64,000 bases of DNA, taken from positions 1 to 64,000 of the forward strand of contig CANKLE010000007.1 of the NCBI GenBank assembly GCA_947483075.1, given 5' to 3'. A model generated the notes under the pieces. It worked only from the letters and a program-made list of their open reading frames with translations, was not told the DNA's origin and ran no database searches. Both the position numbers and the translations under genes were made by a program. Shown here piece after piece: positions 6,452 to 16,342 of the stretch (its first letter is position 1; every line of letters starts with the position of its first letter). This DNA comes from Flavobacteriaceae bacterium (GTDB lineage: Bacteria > Bacteroidota > Bacteroidia > Flavobacteriales > Flavobacteriaceae).

Positions 6452-9265
6452 TTACTGGATTGTTATTTCGTCAATAAAAATAAAGGCATCCCCGCCAGCA
6501 CCTTGGTGCCAACTGGGCAGGACGCCAAAATTATGCGCCACAACTTTTACATAGCGCGCGGTCGTGCCTGGAAACTGTGTGCCGGTAAAATTCAAAATGG
6601 TCGTTTGTTCGGTTTGGGGATCCAACGAATTCTCAACCGTTCTAAACAAGCTAAAATGAACGTTGTCATCTGAAATCAGGTAATCCACTTTGGTGGGCAT
6701 CAAAATCCACGAACGCATGTCTTGCAAAAAGCGCGCATTTATTTGGGTAATCGTTTTGGGTTGTTGCAAATCGATGGTGGCTTCAAAATCTTGAGATTGG
6801 TAGCCTTGCCAGTCGCCTTTTCGCCAGTTTTCGGAACCCAAAATACCGTCTAACAATCCATCGGGTCCGCCGGCATGGTATTGCGGATTGTAGGTTGATT
6901 TGATATTGATGGTGTAATTGTTTGGTTTTTTAAAGAAACTAGCCTCGATTATAGCACTTTGATTGGCGTTGTTTTTGGAAAATGCTTTAATAGTAGCTGT
7001 TTTTGAAATGGTAAGCGGTTGGGTATATTTGAATGATACGCCCACGATTTTTGGTTCGTCTTTCGTCGTAATCGAATAAAAAATTTCATCCGTCGAGTTT
7101 TGGGAATGCAGTTCTACTTTTAAGCTGTCTGTAAATGATTTACTCGCCGCTTGAAAAACCGGAACGGGAACAATCGATGTAGAAGTATATCCGTCTGCAG
7201 GCAGCAAGCTGTTGTTTTTCAACCCAAAATAACGCAAGGCATCGACCGCCGATTGAGGGGTGATCTCTTGGAAGGTTTTGTCTTCAAAATTCACTTTTAT
7301 TTTAGTAAAAGCTGCGGGTGTCACAGCCCATTCTGACAGGCCTGGTGCTACCGCATAAATTCCCAAGCTACTCAACACATACCAGGCGCTCATTTGGCCG
7401 CAGTCTTCGTTGCCAATGAGGCCGTCGGGAGCATTTTTATAAAAGTTATCCAAAATGTACTTTACTTTCTGTGCGGTTTTTTGGGGTTTGCCCACATAAT
7501 TGTACAAATAGGCCATGTGGTGACTGGGCTCGTTTCCGTGGGCATATTGCCCAATTAATCCGGTGACATCCGCCTGTTCTCGGCCCGTGGTTTTGGATTG
7601 ACTGCTAAACAATTCATCGAGTTTGGCTTCAAATTTATCAGCACCTCCATAGGCAGCAATGAGACCGGGAATGTCGTGAGGCACAAAAAACGAATACTGC
7701 CAGCTGTTGCCCTCAGTAAAATTATTGTTGATCTCCCGCGGGTCAAAAGGGGTGTCCCAGCCGCCATTTTTCTTGGGGCGCATAAAACCCGTTTTGCTGT
7801 CAAATACGTTTTTCCAACTTTGGGAACGTTTCATGAAATAGGTATAATCTTCATTTTGGTTGAGCAACTTGGCCATTTGCGCAATGCACCAATCGTCGTA
7901 GGCATATTCGAGGGTTTTGGACACGCTTTCGTGCTCGTCGTCCATCGCGATGAAGCCTTGCTTCTTGTAGGCCTCCAACCCCAAATGATCCAACATGGCG
8001 CTGTGTTTAGCCGCTTCAAATGCCTTTGTGTAATCAAAACCAGTGATGCCTTTGGCCATGGCATCGGCTAGTACCGAAACCGAATGGTAGCCAATCATGC
8101 AATCGGTTTCATTCGAGGCCAATTCCCAAACAGGGAGTCTTCCGCCTTGTTCGTATTGGGCTAAAAAAGTATTGATGAAATCGGCGCTGCGTTTTTTATC
8201 GATCAAGGTGTATAACGGATGTGACGCCCGAAAGGTATCCCAAAGCGAAAACACCGAATAATAATCAAAGCCTTCTGCCCGGTGAATGGCATTGTCTCTG
8301 CCGCGGTAACTGCCGTCGAGATCTTGCGCAATATTGGGCTGCATCATGGTGTGGTATAAGGCGGTGTAGAAAATAGTTTTTTTATCTTGATTAGCTGAAG
8401 TTATTTCAATTTTCGACAATTCCTTATCCCATAATTGCGCTGCATCTTGTTTAACTTCATTGAAATCCCAACCTTTAATTTCAGAACTATTGCGCGCGGC
8501 TCCTTCAAAACTGGTGGGGGAAAGCGAGACTTTCATCAAGATTTTTTCGCCTTTATGCACTTGTTTTGAAAAACTCATGGCCACCTTTGTGCCAGAATAT
8601 TCGTTGCCTTCACTTACTGAATTGGCGGTATATTTCGAAACAAGCAGGGGTGTGTTAAATTCGATGCGCGCAAACACATATTGGTCTTTGGCCCAGGCTT
8701 CGCTTCTGCGCAGTACTTCGATGGTTTTGTCGTCAATGATTTTTATTCTGCCTTCGAGTAATTTGTCGCGGTGGTTCAAATCTAAAATGATGTTCGCTTG
8801 ACCAGCTTGGTTAAACGTATATTCATGAAAACCTACTCGAGTTGAAGTCGTCAATCGCACCTCAATATTGTGCTTGTCTAGTTTTACGGCATAATAGCCT
8901 GCCTCAGCCTTTTCGTTGGCGTGTGAGAAAGATGAGGAATATTCCTTGTGGTCTAATGCAGGTTCTCCCATAGTGGGCATGAGCATGATATCGCCAAAAT
9001 CAGAACAGCCCGTGCCATTGAGGTGCGTATGCGAAAATCCGTAGATCACAGAATCCGAATAATGGTAACCCGAGCAGCCGTCCCAACTGCCGTCAATGCG
9101 AGTATCAGGCGATAATTGCACCATGCCAAAGGGAAGTGTTGCGCCCGGAAACGTATGTCCGTGGCCAGCGGTTCCGATAAAGGGATTCACATATTGGCTA
9201 TAGGATTGGGATTGGGCCGAAACAGCACACACAAAAATTGAGAAATAAAACAAGCATTTTTTCAT
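6452..9265 (-). CDS. GH92 family glycoside hydrolase (putative alpha-mannosidase) with C-terminal accessory domains
   Basis: The 937-residue exported protein has a signal peptide (MKKCLFYFSIFVCAVSAQSQ) and the GH92 N-terminal signature YVNPFIGTAGHGHTFPGA. GH92 hallmarks recur along the catalytic module, including GCSGYHYSD, SLWDTFRASHPL, GNEPSHHMAYLYN and GNEDCGQMSAWYV; the last carries acidic residues conserved in the family. After about residue 700 there is a chitobiase C-terminal-like Ig module, then a discoidin/F5-8C-like carbohydrate-binding module (about 790-937) that extends the usual 750-residue length. GH92 enzymes are calcium-dependent exo-alpha-mannosidases acting on host or algal/fungal glycans. 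The ATG at 9265 is chosen over a TTG six bases upstream. The EEP-family gene lies 13 bp upstream, probably co-transcribed. Confidence 0.93.
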   Translation of the reverse strand: MKKCLFYFSIFVCAVSAQSQSYSQYVNPFIGTAGHGHTFPGATLPFGMVQLSPDTRIDGSWDGCSGYHYSDSVIYGFSHTHLNGTGCSDFGDIMLMPTMGEPALDHKEYSSSFSHANEKAEAGYYAVKLDKHNIEVRLTTSTRVGFHEYTFNQAGQANIILDLNHRDKLLEGRIKIIDDKTIEVLRRSEAWAKDQYVFARIEFNTPLLVSKYTANSVSEGNEYSGTKVAMSFSKQVHKGEKILMKVSLSPTSFEGAARNSSEIKGWDFNEVKQDAAQLWDKELSKIEITSANQDKKTIFYTALYHTMMQPNIAQDLDGSYRGRDNAIHRAEGFDYYSVFSLWDTFRASHPLYTLIDKKRSADFINTFLAQYEQGGRLPVWELASNETDCMIGYHSVSVLADAMAKGITGFDYTKAFEAAKHSAMLDHLGLEAYKKQGFIAMDDEHESVSKTLEYAYDDWCIAQMAKLLNQNEDYTYFMKRSQSWKNVFDSKTGFMRPKKNGGWDTPFDPREINNNFTEGNSWQYSFFVPHDIPGLIAAYGGADKFEAKLDELFSSQSKTTGREQADVTGLIGQYAHGNEPSHHMAYLYNYVGKPQKTAQKVKYILDNFYKNAPDGLIGNEDCGQMSAWYVLSSLGIYAVAPGLSEWAVTPAAFTKIKVNFEDKTFQEITPQSAVDALRYFGLKNNSLLPADGYTSTSIVPVPVFQAASKSFTDSLKVELHSQNSTDEIFYSITTKDEPKIVGVSFKYTQPLTISKTATIKAFSKNNANQSAIIEASFFKKPNNYTINIKSTYNPQYHAGGPDGLLDGILGSENWRKGDWQGYQSQDFEATIDLQQPKTITQINARFLQDMRSWILMPTKVDYLISDDNVHFSLFRTVENSLDPQTEQTTILNFTGTQFPGTTARYVKVVAHNFGVLPSWHQGAGGDAFIFIDEITIQ

Positions 9266-9278
9266 ACACAAATAGGTT

Positions 9279-10115
9279 TTATTTTAACTCCAGCTGAACA
9301 AATACCGGCAAGTGATCAGAAGGATAATGGGAATTGATGGCGTCACTCAACACCGCATATTTTTTTACCGCAAAACCCGATTTGGACAAAAAAACATAAT
9401 CGATCAAATCGGTCACCGGCTTGTCGTGGGCAAATCCGTTAAAGGTGCCTGAGGGTCCAAAGGGCTTGGTTTGTGAAAAATCGCGGGAGTCGTTGAGGCT
9501 ATTTTTTAGGTTTTGAATGCGCAAGTGGTTGGGCGTCGTATTAAAATCGCCCATCAGAATTACGGGATAATTTGCCGTGTTGACGGCCTTAATTTTGGTT
9601 AAAATCAAGTCAAGGCCTTTGGTTCTGGCTTCTTCGCCTAGGTGATCGAGGTGTGTATTAAACACCCAAAAACGCTTCCCGGAAGGTAAATCGGTAAATA
9701 AACCAAAGGTACACACGCGCAAACACGCGGCATCCCAACCTTTGGAGATGAGTTCGGGAGTTGGAGACAACCAAAAAGTAGTTTCGTGTTGAACGGTAAA
9801 TCGGCTGGATTGGTAAAAAATAGAGGATGCTTCGCCTTTATTTTCGCCTTCTCTGCCTATGCCAATGTGTTTGTATTCTGGCAAAGCCAATTGGATGTCT
9901 AACACCTGCTGCGGCAAGGCTTCTTGAATACCAAAAATATCGGGTGCATAATAGGCCAGTTGATCGGTTAAAAAATGGTTGCGGTGGTTCCAATCGTTGT
10001 CGGCGTCGGAGGCCACATCCAAGCGAATGTTATAGGTCATGACCGACAAATCTTGTGCTTGGGCACTACTGCCAATAAACAGAACAAGTAGCAGAACATA
10101 ACGTATATTTTTCAT
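9279..10115 (-). CDS. Exported endonuclease/exonuclease/phosphatase (EEP) family hydrolase
   Basis: This 278-residue protein has a signal peptide (about 1-20, ending SSAQA) and the EEP metallohydrolase fold. Visible motifs are MTYNIRLD (Asn), GIQEALPQQ (metal-binding Glu), DHLGEEAR, GDFNTTPNH (Asp/Asn) and the final SDHLPVFVQL with the catalytic Asp-His. Secreted members act on phosphodiesters, nucleic acids or phospholipid-like substrates; the substrate here is unknown. It is the first gene of a likely two-gene unit with the GH92 enzyme, suggesting scavenging of phosphorylated or glycosylated material. No sorting domain is present. Confidence 0.88.
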   Translation of the reverse strand: MKNIRYVLLLVLFIGSSAQAQDLSVMTYNIRLDVASDADNDWNHRNHFLTDQLAYYAPDIFGIQEALPQQVLDIQLALPEYKHIGIGREGENKGEASSIFYQSSRFTVQHETTFWLSPTPELISKGWDAACLRVCTFGLFTDLPSGKRFWVFNTHLDHLGEEARTKGLDLILTKIKAVNTANYPVILMGDFNTTPNHLRIQNLKNSLNDSRDFSQTKPFGPSGTFNGFAHDKPVTDLIDYVFLSKSGFAVKKYAVLSDAINSHYPSDHLPVFVQLELK

Positions 10116-10171
10116 GGGCTTGCAATCTATCTAGCGTCTTGTAAATATAATGGAATTGAGTTTACCAAATA

Positions 10172-10200
10172 AAAAAACGCATCCGGTTGGGGATGCGTTT
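10172..10200 (-). terminator. Intrinsic terminator of the sdhCAB operon
   Basis: The hairpin AACGCATCC / GGATGCGTT (10176-10184, 10191-10199) is followed on the minus strand by a T run, 24 bp past the sdhB stop. Confidence 0.85.
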
Positions 10201-10222
10201 GTGCTATACTTTAGAACTTGAA

Positions 10223-10984
10223 TTAGAGGATACTGGCTTTCAAATACTCGCGGTTCATGCGGGCAATATTTTCTAAAGAAATTCCTTTTGGACATTCGAT
10301 CTCGCAAGCACCCGTGTTGGTACAGTTTCCGAATCCTTCTTCGTCCATTTGACGCACCATGTTGAGTACGCGGTTGGTGGCTTCCACTTTTCCTTGAGGC
10401 AACAACGCATATTGCGAAACTTTGGCTCCTACAAACAGCATGGCAGACCCGTTTTTACACGTGGCTACACAAGCCCCACATCCGATACAAGCGGCTGCTT
10501 CAAACGCTTTGTCTGCATCGTTTTTGGGAATTGGCGTGGCGTTGGCATCAATGGTTCTTCCCGAGGTGTTTACAGAAACAAATCCTCCTGCTTGTTGGAT
10601 TCGATCGAATGCGCTTCGATCAACCATTAAGTCTTTCACAACCGGAAAAGCACGGCTTCTCCAGGGCTCTACAAAAATGGTGTCGCCGTCGTTAAACATA
10701 CGCATGTGCAATTGACAGGTAGTAATTCCGGTATCTGGCCCGTGTGCTCTTCCGTTGATGAACAACGAACACATGCCACAAATTCCTTCGCGACAATCGT
10801 GGTCAAAGGCGATGGGTTCTTTTTGTTCGTTGATCAATTGTTCGTTCAATTGATCTAACATTTCTAAAAATGAACTGGCAGTAGAAACATGATCTAATTT
10901 GTATGTTTCCATTTTCCCTTTCGCTTTCGCGTTTTTTTGACGCCAAATTTTAAGGGTGATATTGATATTTTTTGCTGCACTCAT
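10223..10984 (-). CDS. sdhB: Succinate dehydrogenase/fumarate reductase iron-sulfur subunit
   Basis: Electron-transfer subunit of complex II on the cytoplasmic face of the membrane, 253 residues. The 2Fe-2S ligands are C64, C69, C72 (CREGICGMC) and C90. The 4Fe-4S and 3Fe-4S ligands are in [11 protein letters not shown] and near [15 protein letters not shown]. The sequence type is that of the epsilon-proteobacteria/Bacteroidota group with a diheme cytochrome b partner. It is the last gene of sdhCAB, and a terminator follows. The 69-bp gap from sdhA carries repeated GCCTAATGCC-like words. Confidence 0.96.
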   Translation of the reverse strand: MSAAKNINITLKIWRQKNAKAKGKMETYKLDHVSTASSFLEMLDQLNEQLINEQKEPIAFDHDCREGICGMCSLFINGRAHGPDTGITTCQLHMRMFNDGDTIFVEPWRSRAFPVVKDLMVDRSAFDRIQQAGGFVSVNTSGRTIDANATPIPKNDADKAFEAAACIGCGACVATCKNGSAMLFVGAKVSQYALLPQGKVEATNRVLNMVRQMDEEGFGNCTNTGACEIECPKGISLENIARMNREYLKASIL

Positions 10985-11053
10985 GGGTGTATATTTAGTA
11001 AATTACTCGTCACTATTGGCTAATGCCTAATGCCTTTTGCCTAATGCCTACTA
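10985..11053. repeat. Short-word repeats in the sdhA-sdhB spacer
   Basis: Variants of the word GCCTAATGCC recur in direct orientation (about 11010-11050). Related words, in the opposite orientation, occur around 6368-6380. They fall inside an operon, so they would be transcribed. Confidence 0.5.
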
Positions 11054-13063
11054 TTATTTATAATTTCTTGCTGCTATTTTAATAAACTCGTAATCCAAAA
11101 CTTCCTTGTGAAGCACTTCTTTATTGATGTCGTCGCCTTGGTATTCCCAAGCGCCCACAAATTTGAAGTTTTCGTCGTCACGCAAGGTTTCCCCTTCGGC
11201 GTCTTGGTACTCCTCGCGGAAGTGGCCTCCACACGATTCGTTGCGCTGCAAGGCATCCTTCGCCATCAATTGACCCAAGTCTATAAAATCAGCCACACGA
11301 AGGGCTTTTTCTAATTCTTGGTTTACCTCGTCGGCACTTCCTGGAACGTATACGTCTTTGAAAAATTCTTCCTTCAAGGCAGCAATTTCGGCAATGGCTT
11401 CTTTTAATCCCGCTTCGTTGCGGCCCATCCCTACTTTGTTCCACATAATCAGTCCTAGTCGTTTGTGAAAATGATCGACTGATTTTGATCCTTTGTTGGA
11501 TATAAACTTTTCTATGGTTGCTTTTACGCGGTTTTCTGCTTCAGCAAATTCAGGGGTATCCGTAGCTATTTTTCCGGTGCGAATTTCGTCGGCCAAATAA
11601 TCAGAGATCGTATAAGGCAATACAAAATACCCGTCGGCCAACCCTTGCATCAAGGCAGAGGCACCCAAACGATTGGCGCCGTGGTCAGAGAAATTGGCTT
11701 CTCCGGCCACAAAACAACCCGGAATGGTAGATTGTAAATTGTAATCAACCCAAACGCCTCCCATGGTATAATGCACCGCAGGGTAAATTTTCATTGGGGT
11801 TTCGTAGGGGTTTTCGTCGGTAATTTTTTGGTACATGGTAAACAAGTTGCCGTACTTTTCTTTCAACCACTGTTTGCCCAAAGCGGTAATTTCTTCGGGA
11901 GTTGGGTGGTGATTTCCTTTGGCATAGGCCGCTTGTTTTCCTTTGTTTTGAATCTCGGTTGAGAAATCCAAATACACGCCTTCGTTGGTGTCATTGGCTT
12001 CAATTCCTCTTCCTTCGTCACACACTTCTTTGGCGGCTCTAGAGGCTACGTCACGCGGCACTAAATTTCCAAAGGCAGGATATTTGCGCTCTAAAAAATA
12101 ATCGCGATCCTCTGCGGACAATTGGGTAGGTTTTAATTTGCCTGCGCGTATGGCCTCGGCATCTTCTTTTTTCTTCGGCACCCAAATACGACCTGAATTT
12201 CGAAGTGACTCCGACATCAAGGTCAATTTGGCTTGATTGGTTCCGTGTACCGGAATACAGGTAGGGTGAATTTGTACAAAGCAAGGATTGGCAAAAGCAG
12301 CCCCTTGTTTGTGCACTTTCCAACCTGCGGTCACATTACTTCCCATCGCGTTGGTGGACAAGAAATAGACGTTTCCGTATCCGCCAGAAGCAATCACCAC
12401 GGCATGTGCCGAATGACGCTCTAATTCGCCAGTTACTAAATTACGGGCGATAATTCCTCGGGCTTTTCCGTCTACTTTAACTAAATCCAACATTTCGTGG
12501 CGAGTAAACATCTCTACACGTCCTAATCCAACCTGACGAGATAAGGCAGAGTAAGCACCCAACAACAACTGTTGACCGGTTTGACCGGCGGCATAAAAAG
12601 TACGTTGTACTTGGGTTCCCCCAAACGAACGGTTGTCTAACAATCCGCCGTAATCGCGGGCAAAGGGAACGCCTTGTGCCACACATTGGTCAATGATATT
12701 TCCGGAAACTTCTGCCAAACGGTGTACGTTGGCTTCGCGTGCGCGGTAGTCGCCTCCTTTGATGGTATCGTAAAACAAACGGTAGGTACTGTCCCCGTCG
12801 TTTTGGTAATTTTTTGCGGCATTGATTCCTCCTTGTGCGGCAATAGAATGTGCACGTCGTGGAGAATCTTGAAAACAAAATGCTTTTACATTGTAGCCCA
12901 TTTCGCCCAACGAAGCAGCGGCCGAAGCGCCTGCCAAACCGGTACCCACCACAATGATGTCAATTTTAGGACGATTGTTTGGGGCAACCAATTTAAGATG
13001 ATCCTTATGAGAAGTCCATTTTTCTGATATAGGGCCTTGAGGTATTTTTGAATCTAATTTCAT
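11054..13063 (-). CDS. sdhA: Succinate dehydrogenase/fumarate reductase flavoprotein subunit
   Basis: Catalytic FAD subunit of complex II, 669 residues. The N-terminal dinucleotide-binding motif ([19 protein letters not shown]) is at about 37-55. The covalent-FAD His lies in the [12 protein letters not shown] segment. Substrate-binding residues are in the [13 protein letters not shown] and [14 protein letters not shown] regions. The enzyme oxidises succinate to fumarate in the TCA cycle (or runs in reverse), passing electrons through SdhB to menaquinone at SdhC. It sits 11 bp after sdhC. Confidence 0.96.
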   Translation of the reverse strand: MKLDSKIPQGPISEKWTSHKDHLKLVAPNNRPKIDIIVVGTGLAGASAAASLGEMGYNVKAFCFQDSPRRAHSIAAQGGINAAKNYQNDGDSTYRLFYDTIKGGDYRAREANVHRLAEVSGNIIDQCVAQGVPFARDYGGLLDNRSFGGTQVQRTFYAAGQTGQQLLLGAYSALSRQVGLGRVEMFTRHEMLDLVKVDGKARGIIARNLVTGELERHSAHAVVIASGGYGNVYFLSTNAMGSNVTAGWKVHKQGAAFANPCFVQIHPTCIPVHGTNQAKLTLMSESLRNSGRIWVPKKKEDAEAIRAGKLKPTQLSAEDRDYFLERKYPAFGNLVPRDVASRAAKEVCDEGRGIEANDTNEGVYLDFSTEIQNKGKQAAYAKGNHHPTPEEITALGKQWLKEKYGNLFTMYQKITDENPYETPMKIYPAVHYTMGGVWVDYNLQSTIPGCFVAGEANFSDHGANRLGASALMQGLADGYFVLPYTISDYLADEIRTGKIATDTPEFAEAENRVKATIEKFISNKGSKSVDHFHKRLGLIMWNKVGMGRNEAGLKEAIAEIAALKEEFFKDVYVPGSADEVNQELEKALRVADFIDLGQLMAKDALQRNESCGGHFREEYQDAEGETLRDDENFKFVGAWEYQGDDINKEVLHKEVLDYEFIKIAARNYK

Positions 13064-13074
13064 AGTCGAAACTG

Positions 13075-13737
13075 TTACTGATTAAAAAAATGAAATAACG
13101 CAATAAACACAAATCCAAATGGAACAAGAATTGCGAAGGCATAGCCCAATTTTTGGATGGATTTCGAATACTTGTTGTTGAATCCTACCGATTGAAACGA
13201 GGAAGCAAATCCGTGCCACAAATGCACCGAAAGCAGTACAAAACACAAACTGTATAGTGCAACACGAAGAGGATTGTGAAATTTGGCTACCAATTCTGGG
13301 AAATAGCGTTCGGTTTCTATTGGGGCATGCTGAATGTATTTGTAGGCGATTTCATGAACCCAGAAATCATAAAAATGCAAACCCAAAAAAGCCAAGACCA
13401 CCAATCCTGAAATGATCATGTTCCGAGAGGCCCAAGAGGCGTTGGCGGCGCCATTGTATTTGGCATACGAAAGTGGACGCGCTTGGCGGTTTTTTAGCTC
13501 CAAAACAAAACCCATCACAAAGTGAAACACGACACCGGCCACTAAGATGGGTTGCATTAAAAATTGAATAATTGGATTGTACCCCATGAAATGAGACATT
13601 TCGTTGAAGGTTGCTGCGCTAAATACCGACATCAAATTGATGAAGAAATGCAGGGATAAAAAGGAAACTAAAAAAAGTCCCGAAAGCGCCATAGCGACTT
13701 TTTTTCCGATGGATGACTGTACTATCGTATTTGCCAT
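13075..13737 (-). CDS. sdhC: Succinate dehydrogenase cytochrome b subunit
   Basis: Integral membrane anchor of complex II, 220 residues, with about five transmembrane segments and histidines within them ([39 protein letters not shown]) suited to diheme ligation, as in the B. subtilis/Wolinella-type single-polypeptide anchor. It is the first gene of sdhCAB. The promoter with -33 and -7 elements lies 32-62 bp upstream of the ATG. Confidence 0.93.
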   Translation of the reverse strand: MANTIVQSSIGKKVAMALSGLFLVSFLSLHFFINLMSVFSAATFNEMSHFMGYNPIIQFLMQPILVAGVVFHFVMGFVLELKNRQARPLSYAKYNGAANASWASRNMIISGLVVLAFLGLHFYDFWVHEIAYKYIQHAPIETERYFPELVAKFHNPLRVALYSLCFVLLSVHLWHGFASSFQSVGFNNKYSKSIQKLGYAFAILVPFGFVFIALFHFFNQ

Positions 13738-13768
13738 AAGATCTGTATGAATTGTTTAAAAAATCACA

Positions 13769-13799
13769 CAAAAATACAGCTTATTACAAAGAACCGCAA
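13769..13799 (-). promoter_or_regulatory. Promoter of sdhCAB (-33 TTG, -7 TATTTTTG)
   Basis: On the minus strand TTG (13797-13799) and TATTTTTG (13769-13776) are separated by 20 bp, close to the Bacteroidota SigA consensus of TTG-N19-TAnnTTTG. It is placed just upstream of sdhC. Confidence 0.6.
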
Positions 13800-13920
13800 C
13801 CCTTTTATTCTAATTTATAATCATTTTAAAATGTTGCTGTTTTTTTGGATAAAGTGGATGATATCGCCTGAAAGACAAACTGTTATATTCATTTACTGAG
13901 CAAACAAAAACGATAAAAAA

Positions 13921-14766
13921 TCAATAGGTTTTCACCACGTCTTCGTCGATGACCAAAATAAAATCGGCTTTTGACAAATTTTCGGGAGCCAATGCATTCA
14001 AATCGGCTTGCGTGACGGTAGAAATGGTTATTAATTTTAGTTCGGGAAGTGCGCGTTTTAGATAAAAGCCAATTCCTTCAAAATTATCGCTGTGGTAGGA
14101 GCCGTTAAAGTGTAAAAACAATTCGTTTGTCTTTCTGTTTTTGGCTATAAAATAGGCCATGGTAGCGTCTTTTATAGCTTGGGCTTTGGGCAAATTTTCT
14201 CCGCCGTGGCCGCCCATCTCGGCCAACATATTGGCATATCCGGGCAAATTGGCGTCATAAAAAATGGGCAAAGGCGCCATCCAAGCTTTTTCTTGATCGG
14301 GCAATTCGAGTAAAGCCTCCAGGCCTTTTTTATAGACCAAACTGGCGTATTTGCGCGGTATGTTGGTGGCGATAAATGGCAAAGAATTTAATTTGGCCAA
14401 CTCAACCAAGGGCTGGTAATCGGTTTTGTAATTGGGCCACAAGCGCGCGGTACTGTCGAGTTCTTTTTGGGTAATTTTATCGGCCAAATAAGCATTTACT
14501 TGCGATTGATTATCGGCTTCGAGCATCTCGGCGCCCAGAGTTAGGGAAGTTTTAGCCGCTAAATCTTTGGCCAATTCCAATTCGAGCCAATGCACCACCG
14601 AATTGTCGTGGTATTCACCAAACAAAACTACCTCGTTTTGTGCAGCTGCGCGCAAAAGTTTGGCGTAGGAAGTTTTTTTTCCTGCTTTGGTAAAAATTGC
14701 ATAGGGAGATTTGCCTTGTGCAAACAAGAAAAAAGGGCTCAACAAAGAAATAAATAACAATCGCAT
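13921..14766 (-). CDS. ChaN-like haem-binding protein
   Basis: This 281-residue exported protein of the ChaN/DUF399 family has a signal peptide (MRLLFISLLSPFFLFAQG). Characteristic features are VVLFGEYHDNSVVHWLELEL near the N terminus, where family members bind haem or metal, and HFNGSYHSDN near residue 240. The family includes ChaN of Campylobacter, an iron-regulated lipoprotein that binds haem; no lipobox is seen here, so it is probably periplasmic. The ATG at 14766 is preferred because it starts the signal peptide directly. The following intergenic region separates it from sdhC, so it is probably a single-gene unit. Confidence 0.78.
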   Translation of the reverse strand: MRLLFISLLSPFFLFAQGKSPYAIFTKAGKKTSYAKLLRAAAQNEVVLFGEYHDNSVVHWLELELAKDLAAKTSLTLGAEMLEADNQSQVNAYLADKITQKELDSTARLWPNYKTDYQPLVELAKLNSLPFIATNIPRKYASLVYKKGLEALLELPDQEKAWMAPLPIFYDANLPGYANMLAEMGGHGGENLPKAQAIKDATMAYFIAKNRKTNELFLHFNGSYHSDNFEGIGFYLKRALPELKLITISTVTQADLNALAPENLSKADFILVIDEDVVKTY

Positions 14767-14955
14767 ACAAACCAATTTAGGCAACGAATTTAACAATAAT
14801 TACGCGTCTTGTTTGGAGTCAAATTAAGAATTTAATAAAATAGTTGGGTTTATTTTTGGAATTTGATAAAAATGAAATATACAACAGAATTGAAAGCCAA
14901 AACCACTGAAAATAAATAGGTTAATTGTAATTTCACGGGCTTAAAATTATGACTG

Positions 14956-16317
14956 ATGAATCCAGGAATTGATGCCCTTGCCTTTGATGTGGCTCCACTG
15001 CATTTACCTATTGCCAGCTTGGCGGCCCAACGTAATATTGAAGCCGAAAAACTAGAAAAAGGACTGGGTTTACTTAAGATGACCTTGCCCGATGTGTGCC
15101 AGGATCCGGTGGTTTTTGGCGCCAATGCCTTGACCAAACTGATTGAGCAAAACCAAGTTGATTTATCCGAAGTGGCGCGCATTTATGTGGGCACCGAAAG
15201 CAGCCTAGACAGCTCCAAACCTATCGCTTCGTTTTTGATTCGGTTGATGGAGCAAAAATTTGGCGAAAACTGTTTGTCCCATTGCGATTTGGTTGATTTT
15301 ACTTTTGCTTGTATTGGCGGAGTCGATGCGATGCAAAACTGCTTGGATTTTGTGCGATTAAACCCCAATCAAAAAGCCATTGTGGTGACCACGGACATTG
15401 CCAAATACGATTTAGAATCAACGGGGGAATACACCCAAGGAGCTGGAGCAACCGCCTTATTGCTTTCTGCTCAGCCACGCATCATTTCATTTGATGCGAA
15501 TTGGGCTACGAGCAGCAAAGGTGTCTTTGATTTTTTTAAGCCCTACCGCAGCCTCAGCAAAAAAGAAATTACCGGCCACGACCAAAACGAACCTTGGTTG
15601 GGCCAACTCGAAGCCGAGATCGAAATTCACAAAGATCAACCAGTTTTTGACGGACAATATTCAAACCAATGTTACATGGACCGCACCAAAGCGGCTTATT
15701 TTACCTTCAAATCCAAAGCGGGAATTTCAGATTCTTTGTATAACAGTTGGTCGCAAATCATCATGCATTTGCCTTATGCCTTTCAAGGCCGCAGAATGTT
15801 GAGTGAAATTTATGCCTTAGACGCAACAGAACCGCTTTTTACCGGAACTGAATCGGTAGTTGACTACCAGAACAAACTCAAAGAAGTAAGCAAATCAGAG
15901 GCTTACAAACAATTTGTTGCTGAAAAATTGCAAGATGCTGAGCAAGCTTCTTCGATCATAGGCAACTTATACACCGGCTCTATTTTTATGGGATTGCTCT
16001 CGGCGCTTACACAAGCTCAACTTCGAGGAGACCACATTAGCGGCCAAAAATTTGGCTTCATGGCCTACGGCAGCGGCTCCAAATCAAAAGTGTTTGAAGG
16101 GGTTATTCAGGACGGTTGGCAAGTGCAAATAGAAAAGTCGGCGCTGTTTACGGTATTGGCCAACAGCCAAGAAATAGATTTTGACACCTACGAAAAATTA
16201 CACAAAAAAGAACTAAAAACCGCGGTACGCATACCCAAACACGAATGGATATTGGACCATATTGAAGCCGAAATTCCTCACCTCATGGGTGCGCGATATT
16301 ACAAATGGATTGATTAG
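14956..16317 (+). CDS. Hydroxymethylglutaryl-CoA synthase
   Basis: The 453-residue thiolase-fold enzyme condenses acetyl-CoA with acetoacetyl-CoA to HMG-CoA, the committed step of the mevalonate route. Catalytic residues fit the family: E81 in VGTESSLDSSKP, nucleophile C119 in TFACIGGVDAM, and a His in IIMHLPYAFQG. The C-terminal GSGSKSKVFEG segment is the usual glycine-rich loop. An earlier ATG at 14948 runs into a stop after a few codons, so 14956 is the start. The presence of this gene suggests isoprenoid synthesis by mevalonate rather than MEP, as in many Flavobacteriaceae. It is followed 25 bp later by aminopeptidase P. Confidence 0.85.
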   Translation: MNPGIDALAFDVAPLHLPIASLAAQRNIEAEKLEKGLGLLKMTLPDVCQDPVVFGANALTKLIEQNQVDLSEVARIYVGTESSLDSSKPIASFLIRLMEQKFGENCLSHCDLVDFTFACIGGVDAMQNCLDFVRLNPNQKAIVVTTDIAKYDLESTGEYTQGAGATALLLSAQPRIISFDANWATSSKGVFDFFKPYRSLSKKEITGHDQNEPWLGQLEAEIEIHKDQPVFDGQYSNQCYMDRTKAAYFTFKSKAGISDSLYNSWSQIIMHLPYAFQGRRMLSEIYALDATEPLFTGTESVVDYQNKLKEVSKSEAYKQFVAEKLQDAEQASSIIGNLYTGSIFMGLLSALTQAQLRGDHISGQKFGFMAYGSGSKSKVFEGVIQDGWQVQIEKSALFTVLANSQEIDFDTYEKLHKKELKTAVRIPKHEWILDHIEAEIPHLMGARYYKWID

Positions 16318-16342
16318 ATTTGTGGTCTAATTTGTATTCCAT

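Noticed and set aside
6389-6673. 94-codon plus-strand frame at the 3' end of the GH92 gene
   Set aside because: Most of it lies opposite the GH92 coding sequence; the rest has no coding features.
7598-8071. 157-codon open frame opposite the GH92 gene
   Set aside because: It lies wholly within a well-supported gene and has no domain or start context.
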